Part shown: positions 1-6,390 of the stretch, one piece after another
Numbering within the stretch: the stretch's first letter is position 1
How the letters are laid out: each line of letters opens with the position of its first letter
Origin: Coraliomargarita sp. CAG:312
GTDB lineage: Bacteria > Verrucomicrobiota > Verrucomicrobiia > Opitutales > Intestinicryptomonadaceae
Direction: 5' to 3'
Length of the DNA stretch: 14,410 bases
NCBI GenBank assembly: GCA_000438015.1
Contig: FR901613.1
Location: forward strand, 20,780 to 35,189
Notes under the pieces: generated by a model
The model's input: the letters and a program-made list of their open reading frames with translations, nothing else
The model's database searches: none
Told to the model about the DNA's origin: nothing
Position numbers and translations under genes: made by a program

Positions 1-2530
1 GCTGGGGATTTTTTTTCAGCTCCGCAAAGTTTTTTCGCAGCTGTTCCAATACTGTTTTATGCCCGGCTTCCGATCCGTGCCAGCAAAGCGCCCTTGCAAG
101 CGCGGGAACAGGCGATTTTCCGTAGGCGTTCAATATTTCATTCAGAATTTTGTCGGGATCGCAAATGCATGCGTCTAAAAGCAGCGATGAATCGTTTAAA
201 GACAGCTTTCCCGCTATTTCTTTTGGCGCCGGCGGCGTGTATTCCGATATTTTCTCCGGGAGGTAATTCTTTGAAACGAGCGATTTTTGCACTTCAGAGA
301 CATTTAAATCTCGCGGCAGCTCTCCGGATTTTATGCATTCGGCCGCTATTTCACCGCATACAAATCCTAGCGTTTCAACATCCGCTGACATTCTTGTAAA
401 CTGGAAAGCCAGATGCGACGCTCCAATTCCTCTGCCGGAGAAAATAAGCCCGTCGATGTTTTTTGGAACTAGGCTTCCATATGGAATATTGACTCTGCGG
501 CCGTTTGTAAAATGCGGCAGAAGCAGCGCGCACCGCGATATTTCAGACGGTGAAAAATGGTGCGGGTCGAAATCGCTGTAGGCCTGCGCGACGGTATCTT
601 TAAATGGATGGGAATTTAGAGCTTCTGCGACAGTCAGCGTGTGTTCAGACATGGGGAGTCTCGATTGGCGGGCGGACAACAGAGGGTACATGTCGTAGAA
701 GTTGGATTCATAATGCGATATGATTAGCCCGCGTTGGAACTCCAAGATGCTTGTAGTATCAAGCAGGTCCAAATCTTTTGTCGTCATGTCGCCGAATTTT
801 TTGGGAGCGTTTTTTTGGTACAAAATCATAGGCCATTGGCTATAATTTTGGGTAATTCCCATTCTTGAATCTCCGAGCGAGAATTTTTCTCCCGCAAAGA
901 ATGCGACGTCAGCGTCGGCTGTTGCGTCTACGGTAATTTTTGGAGTAAATTTTGTAAGAACACCCCTTATTGATGCATAAACTCTGGTTAGCTTTCTATT
1001 TCCGCGCGAGTTTGTTTTATCAGTTTCAGCAGCGCAGATGATTGCTTCCGTAAACATTTTTCCGCCCAGAGATAGTATTTTTAATTCTGAAGACAGCATT
1101 TTTGCCGTAATGGCGGACATTTTGTAATTTCTTGAAAATTCAGAGATTTCTTTCTCGATTTTTTTAATATGCTCGTGTTCTTTTATTCCCCAGTAATACC
1201 CCATTACGCCTCCAGAGACTTTAGTCCCGCCTGGGTTGTTAAAATATTCGACTACGGCAACGTCGGCGGATTTTCCCAGAGCCGATTTTGCAGCTTCGTT
1301 TCCCGCGGTTCCGCATCCGGCTATCAATATTTCCGAGTACTGCCTTGGAAGGTCGAAAATGGAAGGGTTTACAGGGTACAGAGGCAGTTTTTTTCCGCAT
1401 TCTTCGGCGTTGGTTTTTAAATCGGCTTCAAATTTTTGCTCCTTCCCGGCGACAAGTGCTGCCACTGGTTTTGCCGGCGTTTTGCCGCCATTTATTCCTG
1501 CGGATATTTTTTCGGCTTTTTCTGCTATTTCGCAAATATCCGCGCAGGAGAGTTCTTTAAACGGATTTTCCAAAACAAAGTAATTTTTGTAGCTGATGGA
1601 AATCGGAGAAGGCTTTATCTTCAGCGAAACATTGTCTGCTATCCAATTCGTCCGCGCCGTTTTTGTTTCTGGAATTTTTGCCAAAAATTTTGAAACGCGG
1701 CATACGGCGTTTCTTGCCTGTTGCTCTATTTTATTTATGTCGTTTGATTCGGGATAAAATTCAAATTCCACAAACGCCCTGTCGTCTCCGCGCTTATTGC
1801 AGTGAAGGGTTAGTGACGACGCAAATCCGTTCAGCTCGTCTCCGGCGTCAACTCTTCTGGATTTTTGCACACCGGAGTTTTCGATTTCTATAACATAGCG
1901 GCATTTTTCAATATTTAGTTTTTCCCCGGATATGGTTCTGCTAAAAGTTGAATTTTCTGAAGCGTCGATAAAAGCCGAGCATTTAGCCGCAAAAAGTCCC
2001 TGTTTCAACGCCACAATGACTCCCGCCACATCGTTGTCTGCGCCGCGGAGCACCCCGCATGCATCCGCCATTAGCATGACGTCGACTCCCGCCTTTACGG
2101 CGGACCGCAGCAGCCCCTTTTTTATGGACCCAGCCATAAGCAAGCATTCGTTGTCGCCTTTTGCGCGGTTTTCATTTAAATCGCGCGCGAACGAATTTTT
2201 TTCTGCGGAAGGGAAAAAGACGTCGCCAAGGGTAGATTTTAATTCGTCGTATCCTTCCGCGCCGAGCCATAGACGCCTGGATGCGGTAATATCGGTGCCA
2301 AGGTATGTGCGCGATTCAAGCAGAAGTACTTTTAATCCGCGTTTAGCTGCGGAAAGAGCTGCGAAAATTCCGCCCAAGGTTCCGGATTTCACAACGATGT
2401 CGTATTCGGTTTTGTGTCCCGACAAGTTTTGGGAGGATTCCTCAAGTGCCTTGGCAAATGAAAAATTTGGGCTTATGGCGGCGCCGGCGAATGTGGAGAA
2501 TGTAAGCCCTATAAAAGTTCTTCTCTGCAT
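1..2530 (-). CDS. Large Tat-exported FAD-dependent oxidoreductase (PF12831-like), 3' end outside the window
   Basis: The frame is open without a stop from the ATG at 2530 to the left edge, giving 843 residues with the C-terminus missing. The N-terminus (MQRRTFIGL, then an apolar stretch to about residue 27) resembles a twin-arginine signal, so export in folded, cofactor-loaded form is likely. Residues 44-75 form a Rossmann beta-alpha-beta unit with a GTLGG turn. A second unit lies at 400-450 (AGCGTAG, then VVEYFNNPGG). The family marker VDATADADVAFFAG is at 534-547. The C-terminal FAD motif, starting GLIFSGRGIGASH, is at 694 onward. After about residue 790 the sequence turns helical and HEAT-like. 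Two Rossmann-like units in one chain are unusual. No Shine-Dalgarno is visible, and a 72-base gap follows the upstream small gene. The substrate is unknown; the family is often found near glycan-degrading enzymes in this kind of bacterium. The oxidoreductase family is confident, the role is not. Confidence 0.85.
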   Translation of the reverse strand, partial: MQRRTFIGLTFSTFAGAAISPNFSFAKALEESSQNLSGHKTEYDIVVKSGTLGGIFAALSAAKRGLKVLLLESRTYLGTDITASRRLWLGAEGYDELKSTLGDVFFPSAEKNSFARDLNENRAKGDNECLLMAGSIKKGLLRSAVKAGVDVMLMADACGVLRGADNDVAGVIVALKQGLFAAKCSAFIDASENSTFSRTISGEKLNIEKCRYVIEIENSGVQKSRRVDAGDELNGFASSLTLHCNKRGDDRAFVEFEFYPESNDINKIEQQARNAVCRVSKFLAKIPETKTARTNWIADNVSLKIKPSPISISYKNYFVLENPFKELSCADICEIAEKAEKISAGINGGKTPAKPVAALVAGKEQKFEADLKTNAEECGKKLPLYPVNPSIFDLPRQYSEILIAGCGTAGNEAAKSALGKSADVAVVEYFNNPGGTKVSGGVMGYYWGIKEHEHIKKIEKEISEFSRNYKMSAITAKMLSSELKILSLGGKMFTEAIICAAETDKTNSRGNRKLTRVYASIRGVLTKFTPKITVDATADADVAFFAGEKFSLGDSRMGITQNYSQWPMILYQKNAPKKFGDMTTKDLDLLDTTSILEFQRGLIISHYESNFYDMYPLLSARQSRLPMSEHTLTVAEALNSHPFKDTVAQAYSDFDPHHFSPSEISRCALLLPHFTNGRRVNIPYGSLVPKNIDGLIFSGRGIGASHLAFQFTRMSADVETLGFVCGEIAAECIKSGELPRDLNVSEVQKSLVSKNYLPEKISEYTPPAPKEIAGKLSLNDSSLLLDACICDPDKILNEILNAYGKSPVPALARALCWHGSEAGHKTVLEQLRKNFAELKKNPQ

Positions 2531-2602
2531 GGTTTAAGATTTAAAGCATGCGCGGAACCGGGCAAGAGTTTTTTAGGCTGTATTGCGCTTTTTATGAAGA
2601 AA

Positions 2603-2845
2603 TCAGTCGCTATATTTTGCCAGAACATCGACAATTTCTCTTTCAGCTTCTATGCGCTTTCTAAGCTCATTTAAATAATCGCTTACGTCGTAGGCGTTAA
2701 GGCGGCGGTTTATTCCGTTTTCATCGCAGCCGCAGACTTCGCGCACATAGTATCCGTCGTCGTCGTGCATAAGCACGGCGCTGATTTCTTTCTTGCAGAG
2801 TCTGCAGGTGCGTGCGAGTGGAAATTGTTTTATCGGTTTGTGCAT
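2603..2845 (-). CDS. Small CxxC/CxC putative zinc-binding protein of unknown function
   Basis: The gene encodes 80 residues. The ATG at 2845 is preceded by a strong Shine-Dalgarno GGAGG (2855-2851 on the minus strand) with a 5-base spacer, the best ribosome binding site in the window; this supports a real gene despite its size. Cys14-x2-Cys17 and Cys38-x-Cys40 could form a zinc ribbon or knuckle. The region from about residue 50 to the end is charged and predicted helical (LNELRKRIEAEREIVDVL). It lies between alr-like and the FAD oxidoreductase on the same strand, with 96 and 72 base gaps, and has its own candidate promoter and a dyad symmetry upstream. I do not recognise the family. A DNA- or RNA-binding or ribosome-associated role is possible but not shown. 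The overlapping frame at 2721-2945 lacks these signals. Confidence 0.7.
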   Translation of the reverse strand: MHKPIKQFPLARTCRLCKKEISAVLMHDDDGYYVREVCGCDENGINRRLNAYDVSDYLNELRKRIEAEREIVDVLAKYSD

Positions 2846-2887
2846 AATGCCCTCCGTTGCTGTTTTTACTTAAATTTCTGCAGTATA

Positions 2888-2917
2888 ATAATAATTTTGT
2901 GCGACAATTACAGGCAA
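2888..2917 (-). promoter_or_regulatory. Candidate sigma-70-type promoter for the CxxC/CxC gene
   Basis: On the minus strand TTGCCT (2917-2912) and TATTAT (2893-2888) are separated by 18 bases, which puts a start site near 2881 and gives a leader of about 36 bases before the ATG at 2845. The region is AT-rich. The -35 matches the consensus at four of six positions and the -10 at five of six. Other -10 registers (TATTAT or TATACT shifted by 3 to 6 bases) are possible, so the exact boxes are uncertain. Confidence 0.35.
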
Positions 2918-2925
2918 AAATTGTC
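2903..2925. repeat. 23-bp inverted repeat (possible operator) over the candidate -35 box
   Basis: GACAATT (2903-2909) and AATTGTC (2919-2925) are perfect 7-bp inverted arms around a 9-base spacer. The spacer contains the candidate -35 hexamer of the small CxxC/CxC gene. The total length and the symmetry suit a dimeric helix-turn-helix repressor. As RNA it would form only an AT-rich, weak hairpin with no U-tract, so it is a poor terminator for alr-like, which ends 17 bases away. Operator function is inferred. Confidence 0.4.
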
Positions 2926-2941
2926 TGCGCCACAAAAAAGG

Positions 2942-4072
2942 TCAATAGAGGGTTTTATAAAAACGCGCTACCCTTTTTGTTATGGAGGTCAAAGCTTGCG
3001 CCGGAGTTATGGAAAGCCGCGAGCAGTATTCTTCTATCGATATGCTTGCGCCGTCGCATTCTCCTACTATTACGGCTTCGTCTCCAATCTCTATTTCGTC
3101 GAAATCGCTTACGTCGATAGCTGCCTGGTCCATCGACACTCTTCCTATTACGGGTGCCCGTTTTCCGCGGATTAGAACATCCATTTTTTGCCCCGACTCG
3201 CGCGGCACGCCGTCTCCGTAGCCCACGGAAAGCAGGGCTATCTTAGAGTCTTTTTGCAATGTGTATGTGCGCGAGTATCCAACTGTTGCGCCTTTGGGAA
3301 GGTTTTTTATATGGCTTACTGAAGTTCTGAAAGTGAGCACGTGTTCGGGTTCAAATCCGCGCAGAATGGATTTTTCCGAAGGTTTCATTCCAAATAGAAC
3401 AAGACCCGCGCGCAAAGTTTTATCGAATTGCGGTGGTATTTTATCAATGCGGCATACGTCGCTGTGGTGCACGTAGATGCGGGGGGAGGTAGGCCCTATT
3501 TTTTCGGCTGCGAATTTAAGAAATTCCGAGTCCGGATCCTCTCCTTCGGCAGGAGCGCCTGTTCCAGTCCCGGGAAGGCAGAATGCCTCCAGCCTAAGCC
3601 GCGGGCTTGCCAACAATTTTTCCAGCATAATTTTTGCCTCTGGCGTTGACGGCAGAGAATTTCCATTAACCGGCAGGCGCATGTGCACTGCAATTGTTCT
3701 ACCCGTTTGTTCTGCAAATTTTTCAAAACGGTCTATTTCCTCTGCGCTTACTATGACAGGAGTTATATTATTTTCAAAGTAAAGATACTCTTCGCCTGGC
3801 AGGGATGAGCTTAAAACAATGACTTTCCATCCGCTGCCGACTTCCCTGACGCCTATTGCTTCGCGTATATTGGTGACCGCAAAACCGTCGGCTCCGCTTA
3901 GCATAAGCCGGACAACAGCCGCCTCCATTCCGTACCCGAAAGCGTCCGCCGACACGAGCGCGATGTATCCGCGCGATTTTGGCAGAAAGAATTTTAGTTT
4001 ACCGAGATTGCGTTCCAGAGCGCACAAGTCTATGCGCACAGAACATCTTAAATGGGTGCTTGAGCCTTCCAT
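2942..4072 (-). CDS. Alanine racemase-fold protein lacking the PLP lysine (probable pseudoenzyme)
   Basis: I place the start at the ATG at 4072 (376 residues; overlaps the tsaB-like gene by 25 bases). The longer in-frame ATG at 4123 would overlap it by 76. The fold is clearly Alr: RIDLCALERNL at 13-23, LRAGLVLFG at 220-228, GYSRTYTL at 265-272, GYGDGVPR at 284-291, GRVSMDQ at 310-316, and RVARFY near the end. The N-terminal motif normally reading VVKAxAYGHG is LVSADAFGYG at 39-48, so the Schiff-base lysine is Ser41. Other losses are the TGMxRxG loop (VNGNSLP at 135-141), the conserved His after LEG (LPGTG near 166), the Asn-Ser phosphate pair (Asp-Val at 205-206) and the C-terminal YE pair (Ala-Gln near 358). 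The domain carrying the second catalytic tyrosine is well kept. PLP-dependent racemisation is therefore doubtful; a regulatory or scaffold role is possible. Confidence 0.8.
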   Translation of the reverse strand: MEGSSTHLRCSVRIDLCALERNLGKLKFFLPKSRGYIALVSADAFGYGMEAAVVRLMLSGADGFAVTNIREAIGVREVGSGWKVIVLSSSLPGEEYLYFENNITPVIVSAEEIDRFEKFAEQTGRTIAVHMRLPVNGNSLPSTPEAKIMLEKLLASPRLRLEAFCLPGTGTGAPAEGEDPDSEFLKFAAEKIGPTSPRIYVHHSDVCRIDKIPPQFDKTLRAGLVLFGMKPSEKSILRGFEPEHVLTFRTSVSHIKNLPKGATVGYSRTYTLQKDSKIALLSVGYGDGVPRESGQKMDVLIRGKRAPVIGRVSMDQAAIDVSDFDEIEIGDEAVIVGECDGASISIEEYCSRLSITPAQALTSITKRVARFYKTLY

Positions 4073-4695
4073 TTTACATATTCTCTTTTTGTAAGCGATT
4101 TTGCGTCCGGAGGAAAACCGCATATTGTTGCCAGGTTGGGATATCGTTTCAAAATTTCGTATGTTTCGGACAGGGATATTTCTATTTCTTCTATTTCCGA
4201 AAGGTTTTTAGAAACTGTATTTTTTTGTTTCAGGAGAAATTTGCGCGGCTTGCAAAAGCTGGCAAGATTTTCATCTTCTATTTCTCTTTCGCATTCAACT
4301 TCCGCGTTCGAAAAATTTAAAAGGTTTGCGAACCCTTTTCTGGATGGCGCCAGAATTGAAAAGTCGCTGTTTCCACCGCGGCAGAACACGGCGTATGCAG
4401 CTATTTTCATTGCGTCGAATTCAAATACGGGAGCTTTGTGCATTTTTGCTAGAGTCGATACTGCCGCGCTTGCCACGCGCGTCCCCAAAACTGAACCGGG
4501 GCCTGTGCATATAACGTATGCGTCTATTCCCGAAAAATCGGAGCATATTTTGGAGAGAGAATCGGCGAAAGACTCCATTGAAGGCAAATCGGAGACAAAT
4601 TCCGTCTTAAAAGCTCCGTTTTCGACCAGGGCGGTTCTGACGTTCATCGAGGTCGCGTCGGCTATTATCGCGTTTTTTAATTCAGAAAAATTCAT
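4048..4695 (-). CDS. tsaB: TsaB-like protein (tRNA t6A modification, YeaZ family), divergent
   Basis: The gene encodes 215 residues. The N-terminal fold AIIADATSMNVRTALVENG (9-27) and the motif GPGSVLGTR (65-73) match the ASKHA-type TsaB/YeaZ pattern, where GPGSFTGLR is usual. The length is normal for the family. TsaB partners TsaD and TsaE in making N6-threonylcarbamoyladenosine at position 37 of ANN-decoding tRNAs, and it is a structural partner rather than the catalyst. The SFTG part of the signature is SVLG here, and the second half (120-215) shows little recognisable conservation, so this is a divergent member. It starts 4 bases after the rpoN stop and overlaps the alr-like start, so the three genes are probably co-transcribed and translationally coupled. 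A different YeaZ-like protein is the main alternative. Confidence 0.6.
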   Translation of the reverse strand: MNFSELKNAIIADATSMNVRTALVENGAFKTEFVSDLPSMESFADSLSKICSDFSGIDAYVICTGPGSVLGTRVASAAVSTLAKMHKAPVFEFDAMKIAAYAVFCRGGNSDFSILAPSRKGFANLLNFSNAEVECEREIEDENLASFCKPRKFLLKQKNTVSKNLSEIEEIEISLSETYEILKRYPNLATICGFPPDAKSLTKREYVKWKAQAPI

Positions 4696-4699
4696 AAAA

Positions 4700-6064
4700 T
4701 TAAAACCTTTTCCGAAGGGACTTTGTTGGAATTCCGATTTCTTCCCTATATTTGGCGACCGTGCGCCTGGCTATGGCTATTCCGTCTTCGGCGAGAATTT
4801 CGGCTATTTTAGCGTCGCTAAAGGGCTTTTGCGGCGGTTCTGAAGACACGATATCGCGTATTTTTTCCTTCACGGAAGCGCTTGCTATGGAGTCTCCTGA
4901 GGAATTGTTGTATCCGCTGTTGAAAAAGAATTTCATGGGATATAATCCATGCGGGGTCTCGGCGAATTTTTCGGATACGGCGCGTCCGACTGTAGTTGGA
5001 TGCAGTTGGACTATGTCGGCTACGTCCTGCATTGTCATGGGGCGCAAGGCTTCGGCGCCTGATTCGAAAAAATCTGGCTGCTTTAAAAGTATGGCGCGGG
5101 CGATTTTTAGAAGGGTATTTTGCCTTTGTTCGACTGCCTCCATAAACGATTTGCCTTCGCGTATTTTTTCTTTAACGTAGCTTTCGGCGTCTTTGCGCAG
5201 TTTCCCTTCTGCTATCATCTGGCGGTATTCCGGATTTATCCTCAATTTTGGTATATATTCGTTTGTTAGTTCGGCAGTCCAGGCTTGGTTTTCTTTTTTA
5301 TATACGATGTCTGGCGTTATATATCGTTCGGTATCTTCCGCAAAATCTATGGCTGGAGAAGTGCTTAGTTTGGCGATTTCGCTTATTGCGTTTTCGACGT
5401 CTTCAACTGTTCTGTTTTCAATTTCCGCTATTTCGTTTACGCGCCGTTTTAAAAGGAGATCAAAGTGATCTTCCAATATCTTGTAGGCTAGCGAATTGCC
5501 CATATGCTTATGCTCGAGCTGAAGCATAAGCGAATCGCGTATGTCGAAAGCCCCGATTCCAGACGGGCTGCTGTTGCGAAGCATATCCAAGGCTTGGCGC
5601 ACTATTTTTTCGTCGAATCCCTTTGAAACCGCATTTTCAACGGCGTCGGCGTCTAGAAAACCGCGGTCGTCCATCGCACCAACAAGCGCTTCAAAAGCTT
5701 CGGCAACGCGGGCATTTTCGGCGTCCAACTTTGATTCGTTTAACAGGTATTCCCTCAACGATTGCGTGTCGGGAATCGAGTTTAAAACAAAGTCCCTTTT
5801 TAGCTGCTCGTCGGATTGGTTATTTTGCGAGGGCTGAAGGTCTTCGCCGTCGAAATCGTCTGGATTTTCCCCAACCGATTCCGGCTTTTCCGGCATCTCT
5901 GCGGGACTAATTTCTTCAAGAATTGGATTTGTCTGCAACTCGTTTACTATCATATCGTGCAAATCCAACGTAGGCGCTTGGAGAATTTCCAAGCTGCGTT
6001 TTAGTTGCGGAGTTATAGCGAGCCCTTGCTCAATCCGCTGCGACTGTCCCATTTCAGTTGCCAT
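4700..6064 (-). CDS. rpoN: RNA polymerase sigma-54 factor
   Basis: The gene encodes 454 residues, full length for the family. Region I is at 1-50 (QRIEQGLAITPQLKRSLEILQ, the glutamine- and leucine-rich activator-responsive segment ending in NPILEE). An acidic region II follows to about 90, then the core-binding domain. The helix-turn-helix at about 340-375 reads MQDVADIVQLHPTTVGRAV, followed by TPHGLYPMKFFF. The RpoN box ARRTVAKYR is at 432-440 and contacts the -24 element. Sigma-54 needs an AAA+ activator and recognises GG/GC promoters; two such promoters are seen at glnA and gltB in this window. It is the first gene of a cluster with the tsaB-like and alr-like genes. No clear Shine-Dalgarno precedes the ATG at 6064; the ATG at residue 5 is an alternative start. 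Confidence 0.97.
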   Translation of the reverse strand: MATEMGQSQRIEQGLAITPQLKRSLEILQAPTLDLHDMIVNELQTNPILEEISPAEMPEKPESVGENPDDFDGEDLQPSQNNQSDEQLKRDFVLNSIPDTQSLREYLLNESKLDAENARVAEAFEALVGAMDDRGFLDADAVENAVSKGFDEKIVRQALDMLRNSSPSGIGAFDIRDSLMLQLEHKHMGNSLAYKILEDHFDLLLKRRVNEIAEIENRTVEDVENAISEIAKLSTSPAIDFAEDTERYITPDIVYKKENQAWTAELTNEYIPKLRINPEYRQMIAEGKLRKDAESYVKEKIREGKSFMEAVEQRQNTLLKIARAILLKQPDFFESGAEALRPMTMQDVADIVQLHPTTVGRAVSEKFAETPHGLYPMKFFFNSGYNNSSGDSIASASVKEKIRDIVSSEPPQKPFSDAKIAEILAEDGIAIARRTVAKYREEIGIPTKSLRKRF

Positions 6065-6390
6065 TAAAATACGCCTATAATGCCGAATACTTCAACAGAC
6101 GCCGGCGCGCTTTTCAAGCAATTAAAAAGGCCGGAATGTCCGCATTGGCTTTCGGGCGTATAAACATTGCGTGAAGTTTCGGGAGATTTTTGCCTTTTCA
6201 GGCTGTTTCTTTCGGACGGGATGCGGTAAAAAAAAGCGCAAGTGGCAAAGAGCGGCAACAGTTCCAAATTTTTCGGAAAACTGCGTTTTGAGCGGCGGTT
6301 TCCCGTCAAAATTCTTTGCGCGCATTTGCCATATTTTAATGCGCGGCATTTTGCCGCGCAGCCTTAGGCGGTTCTTTTGGGAGATATCTT
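6065..6390. other. Non-coding stretch between the sialidase-family gene and rpoN
   Basis: These 326 bases should carry the rpoN promoter and the 3' end of the sialidase-family transcript. I find no convincing -35/-10 pair and no correctly spaced sigma-54 promoter. Besides the hairpin at 6340-6360 there are small inverted repeats: TTTTGA/TCAAAA (6286-6291 and 6306-6311), AAAAC/GTTTT (6277-6289) and GCCT/AGGC around 6192-6203. The leader of rpoN may therefore be structured, but I do not recognise an RNA family. Minus-strand frames here start with TTG or lack a ribosome binding site and have unprotein-like composition. Confidence 0.5.
6340..6360 (-). terminator. GC-rich hairpin after the sialidase-family gene (possible terminator)
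   Basis: TGCGCGGC (6340-6347) and GCCGCGCA (6353-6360) form a perfect 8-bp stem with a 5-base loop, beginning 30 bases past the stop of the gene ending at 6391. On the minus strand the stem is followed by ATTAAAATATGG, which is not a proper U-tract. It may act as a weak or 3'-stabilising hairpin instead of a true intrinsic terminator. No second copy of this element was noticed in the window. Confidence 0.45.

Noticed and set aside
1932..2537. A 201-codon open frame on the plus strand opposite the FAD oxidoreductase
   Set aside because: It is antisense to the Rossmann-containing N-terminus of a clear protein, with no motif or initiation signal of its own.
2721..2945. A 74-codon minus-strand frame overlapping the small CxxC/CxC gene
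   Set aside because: It lacks a ribosome binding site and covers the promoter and dyad. The overlapping frame with GGAGG and paired cysteines is better supported.
4073..4123. A 17-codon N-terminal extension of the alr-like gene from the ATG at 4123
   Set aside because: It would increase the overlap with tsaB-like to 76 bases, has no ribosome binding site, and adds a basic segment absent from the Alr family. The ATG at 4072 fits better.
6064..6309. An 81-codon minus-strand frame whose stop overlaps the rpoN start (TAATG)
   Set aside because: The overlap suggests coupling, but the frame starts at TTG, has no ribosome binding site, and its protein is compositionally unlike a folded protein.
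6315..6331. A sigma-54-like site (TGGCAAATGCGCGCAA, minus strand) upstream of rpoN
   Set aside because: The GG-to-GC spacing is one base short of the required distance, and sigma-54 promoters do not tolerate this well.
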